This document shows, in pieces, positions 19,082 through 27,815 of a stretch of DNA of 64,000 nucleotides; positions within the stretch are counted from its first letter, which is position 1, and every line of letters starts with the position of its first letter. The stretch is from assembly GCA_964588695.1 (NCBI GenBank), contig CAZPQK010000002.1, forward strand, positions 1 to 64,000, written 5' to 3'. The notes below the pieces were generated by a model. The model was given only the letters and a program-made list of their open reading frames with translations, was not told where the DNA came from and did not search any database. This DNA comes from CAZPQK01 sp964588695 (GTDB lineage Bacteria; Krumholzibacteriota; Krumholzibacteriia; WVZY01; JAKEHA01). The position numbers and the translations under genes were made by a program.

Positions 19082-19110
19082 ACGCTACCACGCGGGTAAC
19101 GCTGTGTCAA
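19082..19110 (-). promoter_or_regulatory. Possible promoter of the lipoprotein gene
   Basis: Minus-strand TTGACA (19110-19105), 17 bases, TAGCGT (19087-19082). A second candidate nearby is TTGTTT-17-CATTAT. Either would start transcription before the AAGGAG of the gene at 19006. Confidence 0.4.
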
Positions 19111-19156
19111 TATCCGCTTCCGGCCGAATAGTTCCAGTGACGACAAGGACTTGGGA

Positions 19157-20560
19157 CTACCGCCCACCCCCGGAGGCCGTTGGCCCGGGATGGTCGATTC
19201 GCCCCCAAAACGAAGTAAAATCGAACTCCGGCGTCTGTTCGACCGTGTGACAGGACCGGCACGTCGACTCGGGGTCCGGTTCGCCCAGCGGCTGGGTCGG
19301 GTCTTTAACGTGACGGAAGCCGTTGCCGTGACAGGATTCGCAACCAACGTGGATAAGGTGCGGCGTGTTGTCGACGTTACGAAAGCCGCCCGTTTTATAG
19401 AACCCAACCGTGTGACAGGGTGTGCAGTCGCGATCGTATTGCCGGTTCTGACTGCTGAGCACTTCGAACGCGTGACCGTGCTTGGTTTCTTTCCAATGCT
19501 GATAAATCGGCGCGTGGCAACTTTGACACGCCTCCGACCCCTGAAACGGTTCGGTCACCGCGCCGCGCCCAACGTTAGCAAGCGCCTTCTCCCGTTCGCG
19601 GTCGGCGACTGTCAAGTCGTACGAACGGAACAACGCGGCCACCGCTTCGTCATCCACGAAAGTCTTGGTCATCGCGTCGGCGGCGTTCTGGATGGCGGCA
19701 ACACCGCCGCCATCGGCCAGTTCAACGTACGCCTTACCCACGTACCTTCCCTTGTCCGATACCTGCAAGAGGTACGCGTTCCCCCGCGGCTTGAGCCGTC
19801 GGACCGGGCGTCCGTCGTGCCCATGCACGATAAGATCGATGCCCGGGTTGTCGCTTGCCAGTTGCATGGCCTTGGCGCGCGGAACATGCGCCACCAGCAC
19901 GACCAGGTCGACCGAGTCCCGGAGTGCGGAGACGTGTCTGGCCACCTCGGGCTGCATCGGCTTCGCAACAACTTTCTCCTGTTGCGCTTTCGGCGGAAGG
20001 GTAAGCGCCGGATCTAGCACGCCGATCATCCCCACCTTAAGACCACCCGCTGTGGTGACAACCTTGCGGGGCGAAAAGGCGAGCGTGCCGTCGGCCATAT
20101 ACAGATTGGCCCCCAGTACGGGCAGCCGATCGGCCTGCGCGCGCTTTACCAGGTAGTCCAATCCGAATGCCAGGTCCTCTTCTCCGACGACGATGGCATC
20201 GTAGTTCATTAGTCCCAGCGACTTGAGCGTCAGTTCGGCTTTCTCGCGACCGTAGTTAAGGTCGGCTCCGAAGAAGCCGCCCGACTCAACCAGGACTACA
20301 TTGCTGGCCGTATCGCGGACCGCCTGAACGTACGTGGCCCGCCGCCCCAGTCCCCCGTAGTCCTTGGCCGCGCACCCACAGGAACGCACTTCGCCCCGCA
20401 TGTCATTGGTGTAGATAAGGGTTAGCGTGTTGGGGTTATCCCTTTCGCCAGGACCGCCCGAGCAACCTTGCGCGATAGCGAGCAAAGTCCAGAGCAGAGA
20501 CGAGGCGACAACAACAAGCAGCATTCTAAGCCGGGGATGTCGAAACAGTTGTACGTCCAT
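19157..20560 (-). CDS. Lipoprotein: degenerate 5'-nucleotidase-like domain fused to tetraheme cytochrome c
   Basis: A 467-residue envelope lipoprotein (lipobox AQGC, Cys33). Residues about 45-310 align in pattern with the UshA/5'-nucleotidase metallophosphatase fold (LIYTNDMRGE, VVGEEDLAFG, LVAHVP, VHGHDG). However the metal-binding TNDxHG His is Arg, and GNHE reads GEED, so phosphatase activity is doubtful. Residues 345-438 carry four CXXCH heme sites (CQSCH, CTPCH, CESCH, CRSCH), as in cytochrome c554-like proteins. An extra CGC pair (61-63) lies near the N-terminus. The protein may pass electrons in the periplasm or outer membrane. A TATAAT (20637-20632) upstream may be its -10 element. 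Confidence 0.85.
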   Translation of the reverse strand: MDVQLFRHPRLRMLLVVVASSLLWTLLAIAQGCSGGPGERDNPNTLTLIYTNDMRGEVRSCGCAAKDYGGLGRRATYVQAVRDTASNVVLVESGGFFGADLNYGREKAELTLKSLGLMNYDAIVVGEEDLAFGLDYLVKRAQADRLPVLGANLYMADGTLAFSPRKVVTTAGGLKVGMIGVLDPALTLPPKAQQEKVVAKPMQPEVARHVSALRDSVDLVVLVAHVPRAKAMQLASDNPGIDLIVHGHDGRPVRRLKPRGNAYLLQVSDKGRYVGKAYVELADGGGVAAIQNAADAMTKTFVDDEAVAALFRSYDLTVADREREKALANVGRGAVTEPFQGSEACQSCHAPIYQHWKETKHGHAFEVLSSQNRQYDRDCTPCHTVGFYKTGGFRNVDNTPHLIHVGCESCHGNGFRHVKDPTQPLGEPDPESTCRSCHTVEQTPEFDFTSFWGRIDHPGPTASGGGR

Positions 20561-20847
20561 AACTCTTCTACCGCTCTCTGCTCGTCCGGTTCCGCCGGGA
20601 AAGGCTTGACGCTGCTGGCACGATTGGGTTCATTATACCCATCCCGCAAGACTGTACCGCAACTTGTAACTCCCCACGTGCCCGTGGTTGACGCTCCTCG
20701 AAACGGCTTGACCTGGAGCCCAGCCGTCGGGTTTCATAGAGATATCCCACTCGGCTCCACCGCGAAGTGAACTGTTGCCCCACCGAAGCAATCCAATTTC
20801 GGAGCGGTTCAGCAGACCGATAAACGGGTTTGAAACGTGTTTGGACA

Positions 20848-20863
20848 CCATACAATTGTATGG
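20848..20863. promoter_or_regulatory. Perfect 16-bp palindrome, candidate operator
   Basis: CCATACAATTGTATGG is a perfect inverted repeat 66 bases upstream of the -35 box of the surface-protein gene and about 215 bases upstream of the cytochrome -10 box. Symmetry suits a dimeric regulator. No family can be named. Confidence 0.35.
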
Positions 20864-20928
20864 ACTAAAAGTCTCGGTCTCCGGCGCAGTCCAGGGACGG
20901 TTGTATGCCGTCCCGGAGCCAAAAGGCC

Positions 20929-20956
20929 TTGACACAGCGTGATTTCCGTAGATAAT
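20929..20956 (+). promoter_or_regulatory. Promoter of the surface-protein gene
   Basis: TTGACA (20929-20934), 16 bases, GATAAT (20951-20956). Start near 20963; leader about 77 nt ending in AAGGGG before the ATG at 21040. Confidence 0.6.
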
Positions 20957-21039
20957 TTCTACTGATCCCACCGCTCGTTTCATACCCTCAGGTAAGCTCC
21001 GTAGGGAGAAAGAAATCTTGGCTCAGAAAGAAGGGGCGT

Positions 21040-23517
21040 ATGAACACCCTTAGACGAATTGCCCTGAGTTTCGTTTGTTTGACGCTTCTGGCGCCGGCGC
21101 TTAGCCACGGCCGCATCGAACCTACAGAAGTGGTTAAACCGGACAAGGACGGCAACCTTGGTCCCGATCGCATTCTCGTGATCGACGGCTCCACCGTACA
21201 CAATATTGGCGAGCTGCAAATGCACGTCGGTAACTGGGGCCAGTTCGGATCATGGCCCGGAGCGGGTTTCCCGTTTTCGGAAGTGCCGTCGGCCCAATGG
21301 CCCGCCGGTAGCGGCGTTGAGTATTTGTTTACCTCCGGACTTTGGGTAGGTGCGCAGAAAGGCGGCGTCCCCGCAGTTTCGGTAGCCGCGTACGCGTTCG
21401 AGTTTCGCCCAACGCAGGATCCGTTGGACATCATGTACCGAACCGCCGAAGGTGCCCGCAACGGTAACCGTTCGCCGTCGAGTACTGCCGACGATGACCG
21501 CGACGGTCTGATCGATGAAGACTGGCTCAACGGCTACGACGACGATGGCGATGGCGCCATCGACGAAGACTTTGCCGCCGTGTCGAAGCAGATGTTCAGC
21601 TGCCAGTACACCGACGACCAACCGACAGCGCTGGAAATCTATCCGCAACACAACCCGCTGAACATTCACGTTCGTCAGGAAAGTTACCAGTGGGAAGAAG
21701 ACCGGTTTGACGACTTCGTCGGCGCAAACTTCTGGATTACCAACATCGGCACCAACGTGTTGGAAGACCTCTACATTGGTTTCTTCGCCGACGGCGACGC
21801 CGGCCCCCGCGAAACCGACAACTACTGGGAAGACGACGCGACTGGTTTCTATTCCCGTGCAGTGTTGTGTACCGACCTTGGCCCGGTGTCGATCGACGTA
21901 GCCTATACCTACGACGGTGACGGTGACGAAGGTGAGACTGCTGGCTATCTGGGAATTATGTTCCTGGGCCACACCACCGACCCGACCGGCGAGTTTGCAC
22001 CAGAAAAGGTCGGGATTTCGACCTACGCAAACTTCTCGGGGAGCCAGTCCTTCGAAGAAGGTGGCGACCCCACCGACGACTTTGAGCGCTACGAATTGCT
22101 TTCCTCGGAGACAATCGAGCGCGATCAAGCGGTGCCCCGTGACTACCGTATGCTCATGTGCGCGGGTCCGTTTAGCCAGTTGCTGCCGGGATCGACCCTG
22201 GTGTTTCAAACTGCATTTGTAATCGGTGAAGGCCTGCGCGGGATGGAAACCAACGCCGCCAGCGCCCAGCTCACGTTCGAGGGTGCCTGGTTCAACCTCG
22301 ACGGTAACCCGACGACGGGTGTTGACGGCCGCGAAACGCCGGTTTACGGACCGGCCGAGAACGTCGCGATCGACACCTGCCGCGACGAACTCGCAACACC
22401 GATCAACTGGCCGTCGCGTGACCCGCTTTACATCAACAACGACTGCGCGCGCGAAGAGTTGTTCCGCGAACGGTGCAACATTCCGCCGCAAGACAGTACC
22501 AAGTACAAGACCGGAATCGCCGGCCAGGAAGCCCAGATCAACTGGATAGTGGGTACTGCGCCGCCGCCACCGGCGATGCGCATCGATGAGTCGGCCACGG
22601 ACGGCGTCGTTATTTACTGGGATAACTTCTCGGAAAAAGTGCCCGACGTTAAGTCGCAGGAGTTCGACTTTGAAGGCTACCGAGTCTGGCGCGCCGACGA
22701 GTGGGATCGCCCGATTGGAACCACGGCCGAGAACGGCCCGGGGTCTGACCTGTGGCGTCTGCTCTTCGAAGTCGATGTGGTTAACGACCTCGGCGAAGAC
22801 ACCGGTCTGGACCGCTTTCGTTACGAGCCGCTCAACACGATGCGTGCAGCTGAAAAGCGCGACTTGATTGACCAGTGCAAGGAATACCTGATCGAGTTCC
22901 CGGGCAACGAACCGCCGTGCCCGCCGGGCGTGACGGTTGCCGAGTGCGACACCATTACCAAGCTGGCTCAGAACGAGCTAGGCTCGGTGGAAGGTCGTGC
23001 GTACTACCGGTACATCGACAAGTCGATGCACCGCGGTCGCCCGTACTTTTATGCCGTAACGGCCGCCGACCACGTGTTGGAAAACGGCCGCCCGGTTGCC
23101 AAAGGCAAGGTCGGTGACCCGTCGTCGAACTTTACGTTCGTCGAACCGAAGTCCCCGTCGCAGCAGGCCTACAACTACAATCCCGACAATGTCTTCGTGG
23201 TTCCGAATCCGGCCACCACAGAGTCAATGGCGGGATGGACTCTGGGGCCAAACAACGACGACCCGACTGGCGTCAAGGTGGAGTTCCGCAATCTTCCCGC
23301 CGCAACGGGCAAGATTCGCATCTACACGCTTTCCGGCGATCTGGTGCAAACCCTGGACTTTGACGGTTCCGACGGTATCGGTACTGTGCGTTGGGATCTG
23401 GTTAGTCGAAACGGTCAGGACGTAACCAGCGGCGTCTACCTGTATTCGGTAGAGGTAACTGGAAACGCCAAGGATCAGTTCGAGAACAAGATCGGCAAGT
23501 TTACCGTCATCCGTTAG
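21040..23517 (+). CDS. Large secreted surface protein with Ca-binding-like repeats and FlgD-Ig/Por-type C-terminal domain
   Basis: An 825-residue exported protein with signal peptide MNTLRRIALSFVCLTLLAPA. Two consecutive acidic motifs, DDDRDGLIDED and DDDGDGAIDED (about 149-172), look like thrombospondin-3/EF-hand-type calcium loops. The middle part is beta-rich with a fibronectin-III-like region. The C-terminal about 90 residues (VVPNPATTES ... SGVYLYSVEV ... KFTVIR) match the FlgD-Ig or type-IX-secretion-tail pattern shared with the large peptidases elsewhere in this window, suggesting the same export or anchoring route. Such proteins are abundant in FCB candidate phyla; their function is unknown. 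It has its own promoter and a strong terminator. Confidence 0.85.
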   Translation: MNTLRRIALSFVCLTLLAPALSHGRIEPTEVVKPDKDGNLGPDRILVIDGSTVHNIGELQMHVGNWGQFGSWPGAGFPFSEVPSAQWPAGSGVEYLFTSGLWVGAQKGGVPAVSVAAYAFEFRPTQDPLDIMYRTAEGARNGNRSPSSTADDDRDGLIDEDWLNGYDDDGDGAIDEDFAAVSKQMFSCQYTDDQPTALEIYPQHNPLNIHVRQESYQWEEDRFDDFVGANFWITNIGTNVLEDLYIGFFADGDAGPRETDNYWEDDATGFYSRAVLCTDLGPVSIDVAYTYDGDGDEGETAGYLGIMFLGHTTDPTGEFAPEKVGISTYANFSGSQSFEEGGDPTDDFERYELLSSETIERDQAVPRDYRMLMCAGPFSQLLPGSTLVFQTAFVIGEGLRGMETNAASAQLTFEGAWFNLDGNPTTGVDGRETPVYGPAENVAIDTCRDELATPINWPSRDPLYINNDCAREELFRERCNIPPQDSTKYKTGIAGQEAQINWIVGTAPPPPAMRIDESATDGVVIYWDNFSEKVPDVKSQEFDFEGYRVWRADEWDRPIGTTAENGPGSDLWRLLFEVDVVNDLGEDTGLDRFRYEPLNTMRAAEKRDLIDQCKEYLIEFPGNEPPCPPGVTVAECDTITKLAQNELGSVEGRAYYRYIDKSMHRGRPYFYAVTAADHVLENGRPVAKGKVGDPSSNFTFVEPKSPSQQAYNYNPDNVFVVPNPATTESMAGWTLGPNNDDPTGVKVEFRNLPAATGKIRIYTLSGDLVQTLDFDGSDGIGTVRWDLVSRNGQDVTSGVYLYSVEVTGNAKDQFENKIGKFTVIR

Positions 23518-23540
23518 CCTGGTAGCGCAGACGTAGTTTA

Positions 23541-23578
23541 AAAGAGCCGGCTCGCATTCGCGGGTCGGCTCTTTCTTT
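23541..23578 (+). terminator. Rho-independent terminator
   Basis: AAAGAGCCG pairs with CGGCTCTTT and the stem continues inward through GCTCGC/GCGGGT to about 15 bp with a four-base loop (23541-23574); the tail is T-rich (TCTTTT). Ends the surface-protein transcript. Confidence 0.85.
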
Positions 23579-23651
23579 TGCGACTGGTTTGTCTTTTTCG
23601 GCAGTTCTTGCTGAATCCAAACCCGCCGCGCTAGGATGGAACCGCCAACTT

Positions 23652-24959
23652 ATGCACAACGCTAATCCCCCATCCTCTCGTACCCGCCGCTTGGGCCTGG
23701 TGGCTGTCTTTGTGGCTCTGACCCTGGCGCTAACGCTGGGAACCACTTTTACGCTCTACCGGCAGGCCAAGACGCAACTCGACCGCGGGTTGGGCGAGCA
23801 GTTGAAGGCCGTCTCGACGAACCTCGCTCGAGTGGTTGCGGTTATCGGCATGCCAAACGTTGGCGAGTCGGCAGGCACCGAGATTCTCGCCGCGCTTTCG
23901 CTGGCAGAAAGCGAAAACAACCTTTCTAACATTGCGCTTCTGGACCCGGAAGGTTTGACCATTATCGACCTCGACGGCTACTCGCAACCCGGCGAGCTAA
24001 ACCCGTTTATCGATCTCGACTTGAGCGCCGTTACCCTGGCGCGCTCCGGCGTCGCCGCCTACACGGCGCTGTATCGTTCGGGCGACATCTATCTGAAATC
24101 CGCCTACGCGCCAGTTGTGTCGGAGGCAGGTACCATCGTGGGACTCTTAAGTGTGGAAGCGGGCGCACAGTTTTTTGACGACCTTCGGGCGCTGGCGCGA
24201 CTCTTGGGTCTGGTGACAGTCGCGGCTGTTGCTATCGTTTTTCTCCTGGGCGTGTTGTTTTACGTTCAGTCGATGCGCCTCGACCGGGCGTCGGCTGCGG
24301 CGGTTCAGCAGGAAAACCTCGCCACCCTGGGCCGGATGGTGGCCAATATCGCCCACGAGATTCGCAACCCACTTAGCATTATTTCGACTTCGGCACAACG
24401 ACTGCAAAAGAAAGTTGGCGCCGAAGAAGAAACGTTGTCTTTTATCACCGAGGAAGTGGATCAACTGGATCGCATTCTCACCGGATATCTTGAGTTTGCA
24501 CGCGACGACGTCACCGCGTTCACCGACGTCGACGTTGACCGGCTGCTGGAACGAAGCGTCGCAGTGGCCGCGCCCGCAGCCGACAAACAAAACGTTGCCG
24601 TGACTACCGCCCCGGGAGAAAAGACGACCGTATGGGGAGATGAACGCCGCTTGCGACAAGCCCTAATAAACGTCATCATCAACGCCGTTCAAGCCAGCAC
24701 CGGTGGCGGTTCGGTCGTTGTCGACCACCGCGTTATCGGCGGTAACGTGGCAATCCGCGTGACTGACCATGGTATCGGGATGAGCGAAAAACAAACGCGC
24801 GAAGCGGTTAAACCCTTCTTCACGAACAAAGTCGACGGAAGCGGGCTGGGTCTGAGTATCGTCAAGACCATTGTCGAGCAGCACCGCGGCAATCTAGAAA
24901 TCCGCAGCAAAGCCGACGAAGGCACCGCGGTTACTTTGACACTTCCCCGATCCGCATAG
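23652..24959 (+). CDS. NtrB/ZraS-like sensor histidine kinase
   Basis: The first ATG is at 23652 (MHNANPPSS); the frame is open to a TTG at 23589 but the ATG places the membrane segment sensibly. The 435-residue product has two membrane segments (about 14-36 and 202-224) bracketing a small periplasmic sensor, HisKA with NIAHEIRNPLSI, and HATPase_c with NVIINAVQAS, DHGIGM, FFTNK and GSGLGLSIVK. This is the kinase subclass that pairs with NtrC-type activators. The cognate regulator starts 7 bases downstream. No Shine-Dalgarno is clear at the start. Signal unknown; the downstream envelope genes suggest envelope stress or metal sensing (inference). Confidence 0.9.
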   Translation: MHNANPPSSRTRRLGLVAVFVALTLALTLGTTFTLYRQAKTQLDRGLGEQLKAVSTNLARVVAVIGMPNVGESAGTEILAALSLAESENNLSNIALLDPEGLTIIDLDGYSQPGELNPFIDLDLSAVTLARSGVAAYTALYRSGDIYLKSAYAPVVSEAGTIVGLLSVEAGAQFFDDLRALARLLGLVTVAAVAIVFLLGVLFYVQSMRLDRASAAAVQQENLATLGRMVANIAHEIRNPLSIISTSAQRLQKKVGAEEETLSFITEEVDQLDRILTGYLEFARDDVTAFTDVDVDRLLERSVAVAAPAADKQNVAVTTAPGEKTTVWGDERRLRQALINVIINAVQASTGGGSVVVDHRVIGGNVAIRVTDHGIGMSEKQTREAVKPFFTNKVDGSGLGLSIVKTIVEQHRGNLEIRSKADEGTAVTLTLPRSA

Positions 24960-24966
24960 GAATAAC

Positions 24967-26295
24967 ATGTCCAAGATACTCATCGTAGACGACGAAGCTA
25001 AGATTGGGAAGCTACTGGCGGCGGAGCTTGGAGACGAAGGTCACGATTGCGAACACACCGATGACTCGCAGCGCGGCCTGGAGCTCGTGCAAAGCGGGAA
25101 GTTCGACATACTGCTTACCGACTTGCGGATGCCGGGAGTCGACGGCGTAACGTTGCTGAAGGAAACCAAGCTGGCTGCGCCTGGCACCGACGTTATTGTG
25201 ATGACGGCATACGCGTCGCTGGAAACCGCGCTTGAAACTATGCGCCAGGGCGCCTACGACTACGTAATTAAACCGTTCAAAACCGAAGAACTTTTGCGCC
25301 TGATTCAGCGGCTGCAAGAACGCAGACAACTGCAAACCGAAAACGCCGGGCTTAAAGAATACATTGCCACCAGTTCTCCAGACGAAATCATCGGCGATGG
25401 CCCGGGAATTACGCGAATCAAAGAGATGGTGGCGGGCCTGGCAAAGTCGGACGCGTCGGTGCTGGTACGCGGCGAAAGTGGAACGGGCAAGGAGCTGGTG
25501 GCTCGAGCCATTCACAAGACGTCGCGACGCCACGAAGGTCCGTTCATCGCCCTCAACTGCGCGGCAATTCCCGACACACTTCTGGAAAGTGAATTGTTTG
25601 GCTACGAGAAAGGCGCGTTTACCGGCGCCAACAAAAAGAAAGTCGGACACTTTCAACTGGCTCACGGCGGCACGTTGTTTCTTGATGAAATTGGCGACTT
25701 ACCAATGGCGTTGCAAGCCAAACTCTTACGGGTCCTGGAGGACGGCAAGATTACGCCGTTAGGCGCAGAGTCCGCAAGCCAGGTTGATATTCGACTGGTG
25801 TCGGCAACCAACAAACCCCTCGAGAACGACATTCAAACCGGAAAGTTTCGCGAAGACCTGTTTTACCGGCTTAACGTCTTTCCCATCGTTTTGCCGCCGC
25901 TACGCGAGCGCAAGGAAGACATCAAGGCGCTTTCGATGTTCTTTCTACAGGAGTGGGGGCGCAACCCGGAAGACCTTGGTGACGAAGCCGTGGCGCGACT
26001 TCGTGCCTACAACTGGCCGGGCAATATTCGCGAACTTCGCAACGTTCTCGAGCGCGCGCTGATTATTCGCGCCCACGGAACTATTGCCGCCAGCGATATT
26101 CTGATCGCCGACGTGAGTCCGGGGCTGCCGCACAACGCAAACTTCCTGGACTCGTTGAATCTGGCCGAGGTCGAAAAGCAGGTCATACAGCGCGCGCTGG
26201 ACGAAAGCAACGGCAACAAAAGCGAGGCCGCGCGCCTGCTAGGTATCACCCGGCGCGCGCTCTACGGGCGGTTGGAACGGTATGGAATGGAATAG
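24967..26295 (+). CDS. Sigma-54-dependent NtrC-family response regulator
   Basis: A 442-residue activator with receiver domain (phospho-Asp in LLTDLRMPG, about residue 52), AAA+ domain with Walker A GESGTGKE, the sigma-54-contacting loop GAFTGA, Walker B LFLDEIGDL and the arginine-finger region, then a Fis-type helix-turn-helix (NKSEAARLLGITRRALYGRL). All motifs needed to activate sigma-54 RNA polymerase are present, so the genome should encode RpoN. Preceded by the partner kinase (7-base gap, AGGA site). Targets are probably nearby or elsewhere, but I found no properly spaced -24/-12 promoter in this window. Confidence 0.95.
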   Translation: MSKILIVDDEAKIGKLLAAELGDEGHDCEHTDDSQRGLELVQSGKFDILLTDLRMPGVDGVTLLKETKLAAPGTDVIVMTAYASLETALETMRQGAYDYVIKPFKTEELLRLIQRLQERRQLQTENAGLKEYIATSSPDEIIGDGPGITRIKEMVAGLAKSDASVLVRGESGTGKELVARAIHKTSRRHEGPFIALNCAAIPDTLLESELFGYEKGAFTGANKKKVGHFQLAHGGTLFLDEIGDLPMALQAKLLRVLEDGKITPLGAESASQVDIRLVSATNKPLENDIQTGKFREDLFYRLNVFPIVLPPLRERKEDIKALSMFFLQEWGRNPEDLGDEAVARLRAYNWPGNIRELRNVLERALIIRAHGTIAASDILIADVSPGLPHNANFLDSLNLAEVEKQVIQRALDESNGNKSEAARLLGITRRALYGRLERYGME

Positions 26296-26368
26296 TCGCC
26301 ATGACCGAATGGGGGCAATTGGCCGGTGAGGTTCACCCCAAACTTTGGCACGGTGTCTTTGGCAACTC

Positions 26369-26397
26369 CCGACAGACTCGTAACTTGTTGTTATTAT
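26369..26397 (+). promoter_or_regulatory. Possible sigma-70 promoter for the helical-repeat gene
   Basis: CCGACA (26369-26374), 17 bases, TATTAT (26392-26397), about 100 bases before the ATG at 26500. Weak -35. Confidence 0.3.
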
Positions 26398-26499
26398 GTA
26401 TGTTTCGGATCTCGCGGGCAGAATCGAGTATCTTCTGGCAATGGTCCCAAGCTTGCAGAATCCGCCGCAGGAGCACCCGAATCGTCGGGAGGATTTAGC

Positions 26500-27804
26500 A
26501 TGACCCACACGACACTTGTTCATTATCTGCGCGTAACGCTTTTGCTAGCAGCGCTACTGGTCGCGGTACCATCGGTGACGTCCGCGCCAGCTTACGCCCA
26601 ATCCGATCACGCCAGTCTGACCGACTATATCGCCCAGAACGAAAACCTGCTGGGCGAAGTTCGCGACATTGTCAGCGGTACCAGTAGCGTTAAAGCGCGC
26701 CTCGCTTTCGACGCCGCACAACGGTTGCACGAATCGTCCAAGGATCAGTTGTCCAACGATCGACCGGTGTTGGCGCGCGCCGCGGCACGCAAGGCGCGCG
26801 AGTTAATTCTAAAGGCGCTGGCCACAGCAAAGAGCGTAGCCATACTGGATCAGGGAGCCCTTTCGAACATTGAGCGCGCCCGAGGTCGACTTGAGCAGGC
26901 ACGTGAAACCTACGACTCTGCCGGAGGAAACAACAACGCCGCGGTGAAACTTATGGATGAGTCGCAGCAGCAGTTGCAACGCGCGGAGTCCAGCGTGCGC
27001 GAGCACCTCTTCGAGGTGGCCGGACAACTGGCTGGCGGAAGCTTCAAACTAGCGACCCAAGCAATCCAGTTGTTGCGCGAAGACGGCGGCGGTAGCGACA
27101 GGTTGTTACGCGAACTTGAGCGTACCGACTCGGTTTTGGAACGTGTTCGTGACAGCGGCAAGCTAGACAATCCGCGCGCACGCCAGGCCTTCGCCGATGC
27201 CACGGCACAGCAGGACCGTGCCCGACAGAGTCTCCAGCAGGGGCAGCCGCGTGTAGCACTCCAGCTCACTCGCAACGCCCGCGCGATTGCAGGACGAATT
27301 GCGTCGTCCGGCGGCAACAACCAGGGCGGCGACGACGCCCAGCACTTTCTGGAAACGACCGACGAGGTGCTGCGCAAGGCCCGCGACGTCGTAGCCGACA
27401 GCGACAACAACGCCGCATCAAGCAAACTTGCCGAAGCCGTCGATCTGCAGAACCGCGCGAAGAGTGCACTCGCCTCGGGAAACCCAAAACGCGCGGTGAG
27501 ATTGTCGTCACAGGCTCGCGACATTGCCAGCGAACTGTTGCGCCGGATATCGTTGCCCGTCGACGAGCACTCAGTGGGCAACGCGCTTAACACTACCGAC
27601 CGCGTCATTGCCGAACTTGAAGAACAGTTGGGCAGGGACCCCTCTAGTGACGCGGCCGACCTGCTGCGCCGCGCTAAAGCTCAACAGCAACAGGCTCGAG
27701 GTGCTTTCAATCAAAGCGAACTCCGCAAGGCGCTCGCAAAAACACGGGCAGCGCGTAATCTGGCTCGTCGCGGACTCGCGCTGCTCGATGGTCGACCCCG
27801 GTAG
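26500..27804 (+). CDS. Secreted protein of five tandem alpha-helical repeats
   Basis: The ATG at 26500 is chosen because GGGAGGA lies just upstream and it begins a clear signal peptide (MTHTTLVHYLRVTLLLAALL ... AYAQ). The 434-residue product is almost wholly helical. After the signal peptide I can align five units of about 70 residues; the last three share 'TD-V-------N--A---L--A---Q--A---L--G----AL--T--AR-IA'. This looks like a TPR-like or coiled-coil solenoid, but I do not recognise the family. The outer-membrane barrel gene follows 11 bases later, so the two are probably co-expressed and may interact in the periplasm. Confidence 0.7.
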   Translation: MTHTTLVHYLRVTLLLAALLVAVPSVTSAPAYAQSDHASLTDYIAQNENLLGEVRDIVSGTSSVKARLAFDAAQRLHESSKDQLSNDRPVLARAAARKARELILKALATAKSVAILDQGALSNIERARGRLEQARETYDSAGGNNNAAVKLMDESQQQLQRAESSVREHLFEVAGQLAGGSFKLATQAIQLLREDGGGSDRLLRELERTDSVLERVRDSGKLDNPRARQAFADATAQQDRARQSLQQGQPRVALQLTRNARAIAGRIASSGGNNQGGDDAQHFLETTDEVLRKARDVVADSDNNAASSKLAEAVDLQNRAKSALASGNPKRAVRLSSQARDIASELLRRISLPVDEHSVGNALNTTDRVIAELEEQLGRDPSSDAADLLRRAKAQQQQARGAFNQSELRKALAKTRAARNLARRGLALLDGRPR

Positions 27805-27815
27805 TAATTTCACGC

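Larger units (their letters stand above)
20561..21039. other. Divergent intergenic region
   Basis: Holds a leftward TATAAT (20637-20632) for the cytochrome gene, a perfect 16-bp palindrome (20848-20863), a hairpin GGGACGG/CCGTCCC (about 20894-20914) and a rightward TTGACA promoter (20929-20956). Frames open here lack ribosome-binding sites and recognisable products; I see no gene. Confidence 0.55.

Noticed and set aside
20633..20983. 116-residue minus-strand open frame in the intergenic region
   Set aside because: No ribosome-binding site, no recognisable protein features and it crosses the -10 element and palindrome.
26344..26362. Sigma-54-like TGGCAC ... TTGGCA upstream of the helical-repeat gene
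   Set aside because: GG and GC elements are 15 bases apart rather than 12, so it cannot serve as a -24/-12 promoter.
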